From an uncultured Oscillospiraceae bacterium (lineage in GTDB: Bacteria > Bacillota > Clostridia > Oscillospirales > Ruminococcaceae), in NCBI GenBank assembly GCA_910578755.1, contig CAJTSZ010000047.1, positions 1 to 15,890 on the forward strand: a stretch of DNA of 15,890 nucleotides, written 5' to 3'. Shown in pieces: positions 1 through 6,738 of this stretch. The position numbers and the translations under genes are program-made. The number at the start of each line of letters is the position of its first letter. Within the stretch, counting starts at the first letter, position 1. Below the pieces are notes generated by a model. The model did no database searches, was not told where the DNA came from, and was given only the letters and a program-made list of their open reading frames with translations.

Positions 1-8
1 ATGGGAAA

Positions 9-35
9 GGGCGGCAGCACTTTTTGCTGTCGCCC
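9..35. terminator. Hairpin, possible terminator of an off-window or remnant transcript
   Basis: A 10-bp stem (GGGCGGCAGC at 9-18 with GCTGTCGCCC at 26-35, one G-U pair) encloses a 7-nt loop ACTTTTT. The tract after it is weak on both strands (CTTAATTTA on plus, CTTTCCC on minus), so the direction is uncertain. It lies about 80 nt beyond the stop codon of the minus-strand permease remnant and could have ended that transcript, or one from outside the window. Confidence 0.45.
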
Positions 36-115
36 CTTAATTTATCTGCCGGCAAGGGCAGGCGGTATCCATTCATTTTGGCCGTTGCCTGGCTTGGCTG
101 GGTTTGCTAAGCTAA

Positions 116-625
116 CTAAAATTTACAATTCTTTATAGCACTTATTAAAATGCAAACAGTAAGTATTGCTAAGGAAAAAAGAACAGATATAAAATATGCG
201 CTTGTAATCGTTCCACTTGCAATTTCGCTTATTTGAATAACAGGGCTATATTTTAATATGCCTGCCAAATTTCCGTAAAATTTGTTTGTAAAAACTACAA
301 TTATGATAGATAAAGCCAATGATACACTCATTGCAAAAACACCTTTTTGCACTACCATAGCAATCAAAAAGAACAGTCCAAATATTCCCCAATATAAAGG
401 CAATGATTGCATTTTTTCAATAACTGCCATAAAAGATGTTTTTATTTCTTGAATAGTGGCAGTTAATAATACACATATTGCAGGATAGAGAAAAAGTAAA
501 ATACTGCTTCCAGCAATATAATGAATAAATTTGGCAAAAACAATCGAACTTCGTTTGTACCCGTTAGCAATATAGTATTTGAGGATACCACTTGAAAAAT
601 CCTCTAAAAAGCGGGGCGGGGCCGC
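116..625 (-). pseudogene. 5'-truncated ABC-2 type permease remnant
   Basis: The minus strand is open from about 625 down to the TAG at 116-118, but the first in-frame ATG is at 430, so the likely homologous part begins upstream of any usable start. Reading from about 606, the translation has the pattern of the middle of an ABC-2 permease: a Gly-Ile-Leu-Lys-Tyr-Tyr segment, an amphipathic GYKRSS stretch, then at least four hydrophobic segments ending in a Lys/Asn-rich tail. Such permeases usually have about 250 residues and six membrane segments; here the N-terminal third is missing. The remnant is much more AT-rich than its neighbours, and the change to GC-rich sequence falls near 605, where the frame runs into non-homologous sequence and a stop. 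No ATPase partner is in the window. Best read as the tail of an acquired bacteriocin- or lantibiotic-immunity-type transporter; substrate unknown. Confidence 0.6.
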
Positions 626-627
626 TT
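606..627 (-). terminator. Hairpin at the remnant boundary, weak terminator
   Basis: AAGCGG (609-614) pairs with CCGCTT (622-627) around a GC-rich 7-nt loop. On the minus strand the stem runs into five T residues (complement of 606-610). It sits where the AT-rich permease remnant meets GC-rich DNA, so it may insulate the remnant from minus-strand transcription. The stem is short, so confidence is low. Confidence 0.3.
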
Positions 628-678
628 AAAAAAGAAAGATGGAACATTTTGCGGGGGCCAGCCCCCCAACAAAATAAT

Positions 679-707
679 TTGAATTTTCCACCAGCCTTCG
701 GTATAAT
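679..707 (+). promoter_or_regulatory. Sigma-A-type promoter of the ECF operon
   Basis: TTGAAT (679-684), a 17-bp spacer and a perfect TATAAT (702-707). The predicted start is near 714, giving a leader of about 115 nt before the GTG at 831. The leader contains a small hairpin, GGCAG/CTGCC at 729-742. No second, ECF-style promoter was recognised, so autoregulation is not shown. Confidence 0.7.
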
Positions 708-817
708 AGTAGTAAAACATATCAAACCGGCAGGGTTCTGCCATAAATAAAAATAGAATGCAATGCAGTAAAAGGCCGTAAAAAATACACTATTTGTATG
801 AAGGCCGCTTGCAGAAT

Positions 818-823
818 AGGTGG
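818..823 (+). promoter_or_regulatory. Shine-Dalgarno site that sets the ECF sigma start
   Basis: AGGTGG lies 7 nt before GTG 831. The longer alternative starting at ATG 798 has no Shine-Dalgarno sequence, and its extra 11 residues do not look like sigma-factor sequence. Confidence 0.7.
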
Positions 824-830
824 TGTAACA

Positions 831-1361
831 GTGAATATTGACGTGAACCTCATCCGGGCCGCAAAGCAGGGGGATACCCAAAGCTTTACCACCCTTTATG
901 AGGAGGTTGCCCCTGCGCTGTACCGCACGGCTTTGTATACCCTTGGCAATAGCTATGACGCGGAGGATGTTGTTTCGGAAACATTTATGGAAGCCTTTCA
1001 CGGCCTTGCCAAGCTGCGGGATGAAAACGCGTTTCGCCCATGGATTTATAAAATTCTTTCGGCACGGTGCAAACGGAAAATAAAAGAATACATAAAAGGC
1101 CGCCAAACCTTTGATATTGACTCTGTTTTGAATTTGGACGACGGTGAAAACATGGGCGAGAAAACCCTGCAAAGGGTAGATTTGCTTCGGGCGCTGGAGC
1201 AGCTTTCTATACAAGAAAGGCAAATTGTGCTCCTTTCTGTTTTAGAGGGGTACACCACCAAGGAAATTGCCCATATTTTAACCTGCCCCCATGGAACCGT
1301 CAGTTCCAAGCTGTACCGTGCTTTAAAGAAGATGCGCAAAACCATAGAACATGAAGAATAG
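831..1361 (+). CDS. ECF-type RNA polymerase sigma factor
   Basis: A 176-residue sigma-70 family protein of the extracytoplasmic-function group, which directs RNA polymerase to a small regulon. Region 2 covers about residues 5-85, with the core-binding and -10 recognition pattern (YDAEDVVSETF near 42-52, then FRPWIYKIL at 68-76). A variable Asp-rich linker is followed by region 4 at about 115-170, where LSIQERQIVLL and the helix-turn-helix YTTKEIAHIL...GTVSSKLYRAL would read the -35 element. Length is typical, and regions 1 and 3 are absent as expected. The GTG start is chosen because AGGTGG lies 7 nt upstream. The next gene begins 11 nt after the stop and encodes a one-TM protein, the usual arrangement of an ECF factor and its membrane anti-sigma partner. 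The stimulus and regulon cannot be read from the sequence. Confidence 0.88.
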   Translation: MNIDVNLIRAAKQGDTQSFTTLYEEVAPALYRTALYTLGNSYDAEDVVSETFMEAFHGLAKLRDENAFRPWIYKILSARCKRKIKEYIKGRQTFDIDSVLNLDDGENMGEKTLQRVDLLRALEQLSIQERQIVLLSVLEGYTTKEIAHILTCPHGTVSSKLYRALKKMRKTIEHEE

Positions 1362-1372
1362 GAGGTGGAAGA

Positions 1373-2644
1373 ATGAATAAACAAAAAGAAGCAGAAATGC
1401 TGGAAGATATTGCCTTTATAAAGGAACATTTTAAGCCTGACGTCACTCTTCCACAAAGCCTGCAGGGGCAGCAGCTGCGCCGCCGGCTGGAACACACCAA
1501 GGCAGTGCCCAAACCAGCCCTGCGCCCCCTTTACTGGAAGCTGGCCCCCATGGCCTGCGCCTTTGCTTTGGTGCTGGGGCTTTCAGTTTACGCAGTATCC
1601 GCCAATGGGTGGAGTAAACAAATCACCGCTGAAAATAATGCGATGGCTATGGATACAACGGCTGACGCACCCCAGGAATATATGCTCCAGGAGGACATGG
1701 ACGAGGAGGCTTTCCCGGAAGATGATGGGGCAGACCAGCCCATGCTGGCCTCCCAGGGCCCTTCTACAAAGATGGCGGCAGTGCCTGCCGGCGGGGATGA
1801 TGAAATAGCAGCGGCGGCGGATGCCGGCGGTATGGAAACACAGCCGTTTTACTTTTCCATCAGCCAGGAAACGGGTATTGTGACTGCTATGGAAAATGAA
1901 ATTGCCCCAGTGCAGGAAAGCTCAAGTACCTTTGAAAATTACAGCCAGCTCAAGAAGGCCCTGGGCCAAATGCAAACCCAAAATAAAAGCAGTGTGCATT
2001 TTGGTGATGCTAGGGAATACCAACCCGAATTGTACGGCCGGGGTGAAGCCTTGGAATACACCACCCATTCTTTGTATATTGGCGTTGACCCCATAACAGG
2101 GGAGGAGGCGGACCTTCTGTACGTTACCGGCCAGGATAGGAAAGCAGTGGAAAAGGAAATCCAGCTGCCGCCCCAGTATATGGCAGAGCTGTTTTTAGGA
2201 AAAGAGGAAGAAAACATTTTCGCCCTTGCGGCCCAGGAGGAGCACACTTCTATGATGGTAATGAGCCTGGAAACCTACCAAGGCGCCTCCTACAGCCAGC
2301 CTGGCCAGTACCAGCAGTGCTTTGTTAAGGAAGGGGTGCTTTTTGTGGTGACTTCCATGGAAGTGGGCCAGCAGGCATTAACAGAGGGGGAATATATCCC
2401 TTACCTTGTAGAAAACGGGGAAAAGCAGCTGCTCCCCTTGGAGCAAATTTACAGCACCGGCGGCAGCAAACCCTGGTATACCGTTATTTCCCGCTTTTCT
2501 TTGGATAGGCAGGAGCCCGCGGCGGCAGTAGCCATTTTGGGCGGGGAGGCATCGGTTTCTTTGTCCAAAGAGAAATTGACTGTGGAAGACAGCCAAGGGG
2601 AACAACTGGTGTTTTCTGCCCAAAACCTTGCACCAATTCAGTAA
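1373..2644 (+). CDS. Putative membrane anti-sigma factor (one TM segment)
   Basis: A 423-residue protein with a charged cytoplasmic N-terminus (residues 1-54), one membrane segment (about 55-77) and a large acidic extracytoplasmic part. The region after the membrane is rich in Asp, Glu, Ala and Met (about 85-150) and looks disordered. The remainder (about 155-423) has alternating polar/hydrophobic strands suggesting a folded sensor domain, but I do not recognise the family. AGGAGG lies 7 nt before the ATG, and the gene follows the ECF sigma gene by 11 nt, so the two are probably co-transcribed. No HxxxCxxC zinc motif of the classical anti-sigma domain is present. The anti-sigma role is inferred from position and topology. 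The operon ends at the terminator at 2695-2725. Confidence 0.6.
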   Translation: MNKQKEAEMLEDIAFIKEHFKPDVTLPQSLQGQQLRRRLEHTKAVPKPALRPLYWKLAPMACAFALVLGLSVYAVSANGWSKQITAENNAMAMDTTADAPQEYMLQEDMDEEAFPEDDGADQPMLASQGPSTKMAAVPAGGDDEIAAAADAGGMETQPFYFSISQETGIVTAMENEIAPVQESSSTFENYSQLKKALGQMQTQNKSSVHFGDAREYQPELYGRGEALEYTTHSLYIGVDPITGEEADLLYVTGQDRKAVEKEIQLPPQYMAELFLGKEEENIFALAAQEEHTSMMVMSLETYQGASYSQPGQYQQCFVKEGVLFVVTSMEVGQQALTEGEYIPYLVENGEKQLLPLEQIYSTGGSKPWYTVISRFSLDRQEPAAAVAILGGEASVSLSKEKLTVEDSQGEQLVFSAQNLAPIQ

Positions 2645-2694
2645 CAGCAGCAATGCTTTTGTTTTTGCTGTATTAAGGTTTATAAGGAAACTAA

Positions 2695-2725
2695 AAAGCC
2701 CTGCGCCATAACGGCGCAGGGCTTT
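2695..2725. terminator. Two-way intrinsic terminator between convergent units
   Basis: A perfect 13-bp stem (2695-2707 with 2713-2725) with a 5-nt ATAAC loop. On plus it ends GGGCTTTATTTT; on minus it ends GGCTTTTTAGTTT. It lies 50 nt after the anti-sigma stop and 4 nt from the stop of the convergent ABC-F gene, so it probably serves both. Confidence 0.92.
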
Positions 2726-2728
2726 ATT

Positions 2729-4327
2729 TTAGCGGTTGTTCTCTTTTTTCCATTCAATGTATTCGTCAAAGGTGGAAAGGCGGTCAATCAGGCCGTTGGG
2801 TGTCAGTTCAATAATGCGGTTGGCAATGGTTTGTATAAATTCATGGTCGTGGGAGGTAAACAGCACATTGCTTTTAAACTCTGTCAATCCGTTGTTTACC
2901 GCGGTAATGGATTCCAAATCCAAATGGTTGGTAGGCTGGTCCAAAACAAGGACATTGGCACCGTAAAGCATCATGCGGGAAAGCATACACCGAACCTTTT
3001 CGCCGCCGGAAAGCACCTTTACCGGCTTGTTTACATCGTCGCCGGAAAACAGCATCCGGCCCAAAAAGCCCCGGAGGTAGGTTTCGGTAACATCGTTGGA
3101 ATACTGGGCCAGCCACTGGAGAATGGAAAGGTCGCAGTTGTTAAAAAATTCCGAGTTATCCTTGGGGAAGTAGGACTGGGAGGTGCTTACTCCCCATTTA
3201 TAAGTGCCGGAGTCCGGCTCCAGTTCGCCCATTAAAATTTTAAACAGAGTGGTTTGGGCAATTTCGTTTTCACCAATAAAAGCAATTTTATCGCCCCGGG
3301 CTACGGTAAAGGAAATATCGTTAAGCACCTTTACCCCGTCCACCGTTTTGGAAAGGCGGTCCACTGTAAGCACATCCTTGCCAATTTCCCGGTCCATACT
3401 AAAGCCCACATAGGGGTACTTGCGGGAGGAGGCGGGCATTTCCTCTACAGAGAGCTTTTCAATGAGCTTGCGGCGGGAGGTTGCCTGGCGGGATTTGGAT
3501 TTATTTGCGGCAAAGCGGGCAATAAAGTTTTGCAGCTCTTTAATTTTGTCCTCGTTTTTCTTGTTCTGGTCCCGAATCATTTTTTGTACCATCCGGCTGG
3601 ATTCATACCAGAAGTCGTAGTTGCCCACATACATTTTAATTTTGTTGTAGTCAATATCTACAATATGGGTACATACGTTGTTTAAAAAGTGGCGGTCGTG
3701 GGAAACAATAATTACCGTGCCCTGGTAATCCATTAAAAAGTCCTCCAGCCAAGCGATGGACTGTAAATCCAGGTGGTTGGTGGGCTCGTCCAGCAGAATA
3801 ATGTCCGGGTTGCCAAACAGGGCCTGCGCCAGCAGTATTTTTACCTTTTCCTTGTCCCCAAGGGTGTTCATCTGCTCATAAAGCAGGGAGGCGTCCAACC
3901 CAAGGCCCTTTAACAGCTTGCTGATTTCTGTTTCAATTTCCCAGCCGTTGAGCTCGGCAAATTCGGCTTCCAGCTCAGCGGCGCGTTCGCCGTCCTCGTC
4001 GGAAAAATCTTCCTTGGCGTAAAGGGCGTCCTTTTCCAGCATAATTTGGTACAGCCGCGGGTTGCCCTGAATAATGGTATCCAGGACAGAAAAGCTGTCG
4101 TAAGCAAAATGGTCCTGTTTTAAAACGGACATGCGCTCGTTGTCGGGGATAACCACTTCGCCTTTGGTAGGCTCCAGCTCCCCGGAAAGAATACGAAGGA
4201 AGGTAGATTTGCCGGCGCCGTTTGCGCCGATAATGCCGTAACAGTCCTGTGCGCTGAATTTTAAATTTACTTCGGAAAACAGCTTGCTGCCGTTAAAATC
4301 CAGTTCAACATCATTTACAATAATCAT
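2729..4327 (-). CDS. ABC-F ATPase, YkpA/YbiT-like subgroup
   Basis: A soluble 532-residue protein with two ATP-binding cassettes and no membrane part, as in ABC-F translation factors. Cassette 1 has Walker A GANGAGKST (34-42), a degenerate signature TLGDKEK (155-161), Walker B IILLDE (176-181) and SHD (209-211). A basic, Lys-rich linker spans about 240-310. Cassette 2 has a degenerate Walker A GENEIAQTT (352-360, Lys replaced by Gln), a canonical LSGGEK (439-444), a Walker B ending LDQ (Gln464 for the catalytic Glu) and SHD (492-494). The pattern matches the YkpA/YbiT subgroup as I remember it; members are ribosome-associated, and an antibiotic-resistance role is not expected. The start is ATG 4327 rather than TTG 4339, because GGAGG lies 5 nt upstream of that ATG and overlaps the TTG frame. 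It has its own candidate promoter near 4407-4412. Confidence 0.88.
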   Translation of the reverse strand: MIIVNDVELDFNGSKLFSEVNLKFSAQDCYGIIGANGAGKSTFLRILSGELEPTKGEVVIPDNERMSVLKQDHFAYDSFSVLDTIIQGNPRLYQIMLEKDALYAKEDFSDEDGERAAELEAEFAELNGWEIETEISKLLKGLGLDASLLYEQMNTLGDKEKVKILLAQALFGNPDIILLDEPTNHLDLQSIAWLEDFLMDYQGTVIIVSHDRHFLNNVCTHIVDIDYNKIKMYVGNYDFWYESSRMVQKMIRDQNKKNEDKIKELQNFIARFAANKSKSRQATSRRKLIEKLSVEEMPASSRKYPYVGFSMDREIGKDVLTVDRLSKTVDGVKVLNDISFTVARGDKIAFIGENEIAQTTLFKILMGELEPDSGTYKWGVSTSQSYFPKDNSEFFNNCDLSILQWLAQYSNDVTETYLRGFLGRMLFSGDDVNKPVKVLSGGEKVRCMLSRMMLYGANVLVLDQPTNHLDLESITAVNNGLTEFKSNVLFTSHDHEFIQTIANRIIELTPNGLIDRLSTFDEYIEWKKENNR

Positions 4328-4370
4328 TGGAACCTCCAAATTTTGTCGTTTTGCAGCGCTCCTGCTAAAA

Positions 4371-4412
4371 CCTGCTTTTAAAGCAGGGGAGCCCTGTTAA
4401 AAATTAAGTATA
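4371..4412 (-). promoter_or_regulatory. Candidate promoter and leader hairpin of the first ABC-F gene
   Basis: On the minus strand a TATACT -10 (complement of 4407-4412) has no good -35 partner. About 20 nt downstream the leader carries CCTGCTTT/AAAGCAGG (4371-4387) followed by TTTT and a second AGCAGG copy (complement of 4361-4366). The two copies compete for the same complementary arm, so two alternative hairpins are possible. This could be a weak attenuator, but the stem is short and the U-tract is poor. Confidence 0.3.
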
Positions 4413-4599
4413 CCATAAAACTGCCCCAAAAGGAAAGGAAAGGCAGTGGGCAGCGGGAGAAAATATGCCTGCTTTTACAGAGAAAATTGTGTGGAATGAC
4501 TATTTTTGCGCAATGCTGCTTTAAAACCAGTATTTGCAACCATTGAACGCGCTTTAACAACTCTTTTGCTGCCATCCTTCGTTAAATTTTTGGCCAAAC

Positions 4600-4642
4600 A
4601 CAAATTTTCCTGCAATGCGTACCGTATTGCAGGAAAATTTGT
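4600..4642. repeat. Near-perfect 43-nt palindrome
   Basis: A perfect 17-bp inverted repeat (4600-4616 with 4626-4642) extends inward by G-U, C-G and G-C pairs to a 20-bp stem with a 3-nt TAC loop. It contains ATTTTCCTGCAAT and its complement. It lacks a T-run on either side, so it is not an ordinary terminator. A protein-binding site, an RNA-processing hairpin or a small repeat element are all possible. Confidence 0.8.
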
Positions 4643-4664
4643 CTTATCCGACAGTAAAATCTCT

Positions 4665-4712
4665 TTCCAAACCACTGTCCCCTGGCTATGAATAACCAGT
4701 TCTTGTTTGGAA
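4665..4712. repeat. Inverted repeat with a two-part stem
   Basis: An outer 8-bp repeat, TTCCAAAC (4665-4672) with GTTTGGAA (4705-4712), encloses an inner CTGG/CCAG stem (4682-4698 region). It lies 22 nt from the large palindrome at 4600-4642. Function unknown. Confidence 0.5.
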
Positions 4713-4748
4713 GCATTCCATTGCCAGCCCTTGCTGTCAGGCTTGGGG

Positions 4749-4777
4749 CAAACCCTTCTGAAATAAAGAAGGGTTTG
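4749..4777. repeat. 11-bp perfect inverted repeat
   Basis: CAAACCCTTCT (4749-4759) pairs with AGAAGGGTTTG (4767-4777) around GAAATAA. An adjacent GGGGC/GCCCC stem spans 4777-4792. It lies about 60 nt beyond the stop of the second ABC-F gene, but has no T-run and so does not look like a standard terminator. Confidence 0.6.
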
Positions 4778-4837
4778 GGGCAGGGAAGCCCCATAAAAAT
4801 TTACGAAAGAACCTTCAGCCCAGGGCCGCTAAAAAGG

Positions 4838-6355
4838 TTATGGCTGCTGCCAAGCTGCCATCCCCTCTGGGGTTAGCTGGTAAACCACATCGCACACCTG
4901 TTCCAGGTACTTGCGGTCGTGGGAGATGCTGATAATGGCCCCGCCAAACTCTTTTAAGGCCTGGCGCACTACCGGGCTGGAAAGGGGGCTGAAATTGCGG
5001 GTGGGTTCGTCCAAAACAAGGACATTGGCATTTTGCAGCACCATATCCAAAAATAGTATTTTGGCCTTTTGCCCGCCGCTTAAATTTCCGATTTTGCCGG
5101 TCATTTCCTCGGCGGTAAAGCGCATATTGCCCATAAAGGTGCGGGCTTTTGTCATATCCTCCTTGGAGTAGTTGGCGGCAAGGTACTCCACGGGGGTTAG
5201 GCTATAGTCCAGTTTTTCCCTGTAATTTTGAGGCATCAGGGCGGGGATAATGTCCCGGCGGGGGGCCAGCGCCTGCCAAACAGCCGCCAGCAGGGTGGAT
5301 TTTCCCACCCCGTTTTTCCCCACAATGCCAACGTGCTGCCCGCCGGCAACAAAGAGGGAAATATTCCTTGCAAGGGTTTTGCCTCCCGTTTGCAGCAGGG
5401 GCAGGGTAAAGTCCAGCACCACCTTGCCCTTTGGCAGGGAAATTTCAGGGCTGAATTTGGTGATAATGGCGTCCTCCGTTTCGGGAATTTCCAAAAAGTC
5501 CTCGCTTTCCCGTTCCAGCCGCCGCCCCTGGGCCAAAACAGATTTCATTTTCTTTTTCAGCAGGCGGCCGCCCTGGGGGTTTTGCCGGCTGATTACAGAC
5601 TGTTCATGGTCCACCCGGTTGTATATTTGCTGCCAGCGTTCCATTTGTTTTTCATGGTCGCTGCGCTGCTTGCGGGCAATTTGTTCCTGTTTTTCAAAGG
5701 CAGCCCCGCGTCTTTTTAGGTATTCCCGGTAGCCGCAGCGGGCTACAGTGGCCCGGGGCCTTGTTTTTTTGCGGAGCTGTTCCAGGTGGATGACAATGTT
5801 GGCTGTCCGTTCAATAAGGGTTTCGTCGTGGGAAACAAAAAGGATGGGCAGGCGGCTGCGGCGGATAAAGCCCTCCAGCCATTCCAGGGTTTCAATGTCC
5901 AGGTCGTTGGTAGGCTCATCCAAAAGGAGAATGTCCGGTTGGCTCATTAAAATTTTAGCCAACTGCACCTTTACCTTTTCCCCGCCGGAAAGGGTGCCCA
6001 AAGTTTGCTGGGATGTGAAGTGCTCCGGCAGCAAATCCAACTGGTAAAACAGCGCGGCGTCGTTAAAAAAATCCGCCCCATTAAAAAATTGCTCTAACGT
6101 TAGCCCGGCCAGGGCAGGGTCCAGCATTTGGGGCAGGTAGCCCAGCTTGCCTTTAGTAATGATTTCCCCGCTGCATTGGCAGTAGCTTTCCGTAAGCTGT
6201 GGGGAATAGATATACTGAAGCAGGGTAGATTTGCCGTTGCCCTCCTCCCCAATAATCACGGCTTTTTCGCCCCGGTTCAACGTAAAAGAAAAGCCGCTAA
6301 TGAGCTCGCGCCCCGTTTGAGATAAAGCGATGGTAATATTTTTAAGTTCAAGCAT
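4838..6355 (-). CDS. ABC-F ATPase, possible ribosome-protection type
   Basis: A soluble 505-residue two-cassette protein. Cassette 1: Walker A GEEGNGKST (36-44), LSGGE (122-126), LLLDEPTNDLD (143-153), SHD (175-177). A long, strongly basic and Gln-rich linker follows (about 195-305), the region that enters the ribosome in ABC-F proteins. Cassette 2: Walker A GKNGVGKST (346-354), LSGGQ (425-429), VLVLDEPT (445-452), SHD (478-480). After the second Walker B the usual NHLD is replaced by RNFSPLS, a variant I associate with some Bacillota ABC-F groups. The start is ATG 6355 with GGAGG 8 nt upstream. The gene has a consensus promoter (6739-6768) and a long leader with a terminator, as expected for antibiotic-inducible ABC-F resistance genes. 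Resistance is inferred from architecture only and no drug can be named. It is read independently of the ABC-F gene downstream. Confidence 0.85.
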   Translation of the reverse strand: MLELKNITIALSQTGRELISGFSFTLNRGEKAVIIGEEGNGKSTLLQYIYSPQLTESYCQCSGEIITKGKLGYLPQMLDPALAGLTLEQFFNGADFFNDAALFYQLDLLPEHFTSQQTLGTLSGGEKVKVQLAKILMSQPDILLLDEPTNDLDIETLEWLEGFIRRSRLPILFVSHDETLIERTANIVIHLEQLRKKTRPRATVARCGYREYLKRRGAAFEKQEQIARKQRSDHEKQMERWQQIYNRVDHEQSVISRQNPQGGRLLKKKMKSVLAQGRRLERESEDFLEIPETEDAIITKFSPEISLPKGKVVLDFTLPLLQTGGKTLARNISLFVAGGQHVGIVGKNGVGKSTLLAAVWQALAPRRDIIPALMPQNYREKLDYSLTPVEYLAANYSKEDMTKARTFMGNMRFTAEEMTGKIGNLSGGQKAKILFLDMVLQNANVLVLDEPTRNFSPLSSPVVRQALKEFGGAIISISHDRKYLEQVCDVVYQLTPEGMAAWQQP

Positions 6356-6428
6356 ATATGGTACCTCCTAAGCAGGTGCTTTGCGCCTTTATTGTAAGGA
6401 AAAGGCAGCACTCAGCCTGCGAAAACAT
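6348..6428 (-). CDS. Possible 26-codon leader peptide overlapping the ABC-F start
   Basis: An ATG at 6428, just after the leader terminator, opens a 26-codon frame whose TGA (6350-6348) lies 3 nt inside the ABC-F start. That geometry would allow translational coupling. The frame spans two nested hairpins, GCCTTT/AAAGGC and GTGCT/AGCAC, in front of the ABC-F ribosome site. It has no Shine-Dalgarno sequence, so translation is doubtful. Confidence 0.2.
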   Translation of the reverse strand: MFSQAECCLFLTIKAQSTCLGGTIYA

Positions 6429-6442
6429 TGTGAATGCGCAAA

Positions 6443-6488
6443 AAACCCCGCTTTTGGCAAAGAGGATCTGCTGCCAAAAGCGGGGTTT
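6443..6488 (-). terminator. Strong intrinsic terminator inside the ABC-F leader (attenuator)
   Basis: A perfect 17-bp stem (6443-6459 with 6472-6488) with a 12-nt loop; on the minus strand it continues into six T residues (complement of 6440-6445). It lies 85 nt before the ABC-F start and about 245 nt after the predicted transcription start. No gene on the minus strand lies between that promoter and the hairpin, so its natural role is premature termination of the ABC-F transcript. Confidence 0.85.
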
Positions 6489-6609
6489 GCCTGTTCAGGG
6501 CCTGCCAAAGGAAGGCACGGCAAAAAAGCGTGCTTAAAGGGGGAAGCAAAAATAAAAAACGCGTTCCTGAACAAAATAAGCAACCCGGCAGAGGGCAACA
6601 AAACCCAAA

Positions 6610-6635
6610 CCAACAAGCCAGTGATAGCTTGTTAG
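6610..6635 (-). promoter_or_regulatory. Leader hairpin upstream of the attenuator
   Basis: On the minus strand CTAACAAGC pairs with GCTTGTTGG (9 bp including one G-U) around an 8-nt loop, followed by TTTGGGTTTTG. Farther down, TGTTCAGG and CCTGAACA (near 6563-6570 and 6492-6499) can pair over a long range. These are candidates for pausing or anti-termination structures; the actual fold has not been computed. Confidence 0.35.
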
Positions 6636-6669
6636 GTCAAAAAGTTTTTTGCACTGCTGTCTGAATTAC

Positions 6670-6699
6670 CTATTTTCTCATTCTCGCGCCCCGTTTCAT
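6670..6699 (-). CDS. Possible 9-codon leader peptide (MKRGARMRK)
   Basis: About 35 nt after the predicted transcription start, an ATG opens a 9-codon, very basic frame ending in TAG at 6670-6672. An internal ATG gives a 3-codon MRK version preceded by GGGG at about 8 nt. Short leader peptides that sense stalled ribosomes are usual in antibiotic-inducible ABC-F leaders. The ribosome site is weak, so this rests on position. Confidence 0.3.
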   Translation of the reverse strand: MKRGARMRK

Positions 6700-6738
6700 C
6701 TCATAAAATTACAGCCGGTAAAAGGCTTTATGGAAAAC

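Larger units (their letters stand above)
4328..4837. other. 510-nt gap between the ABC-F genes, rich in inverted repeats
   Basis: No credible coding frame is present. The gap contains three separate inverted repeats (4600-4642, 4665-4712, 4749-4777), a 10-bp palindrome TTTGGCCAAA (4589-4598), and the promoter and leader of the first ABC-F gene at its left end. No clear intrinsic terminator follows the second ABC-F gene, because none of the stems ends in a T-run on the minus strand. No transposase or target-site duplication was seen. Confidence 0.6.

Noticed and set aside
1..137. 45-codon plus-strand frame at the window start
   Set aside because: It crosses the hairpin at 9-35, has no visible ribosome site and resembles no protein.
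798..830. Longer start (ATG 798) for the ECF sigma factor
   Set aside because: No ribosome site precedes it and the 11 added residues are not sigma-like; GTG 831 has AGGTGG at 7 nt.
564..1223. 219-residue minus-strand frame across the ECF gene
   Set aside because: It is antisense to a clear sigma factor, has no ribosome site and shows no family motifs.
4749..4777. Intrinsic terminator for the second ABC-F gene
   Set aside because: The stem is good, but neither strand has a T-run after it.
4506..4876. Short plus-strand frames in the gap between the ABC-F genes
   Set aside because: They cross inverted repeats, lack ribosome sites and resemble no protein.
6389..6616. 75-residue minus-strand frame in the ABC-F leader
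   Set aside because: It starts with TTG without a ribosome site and runs through the 17-bp terminator stem.
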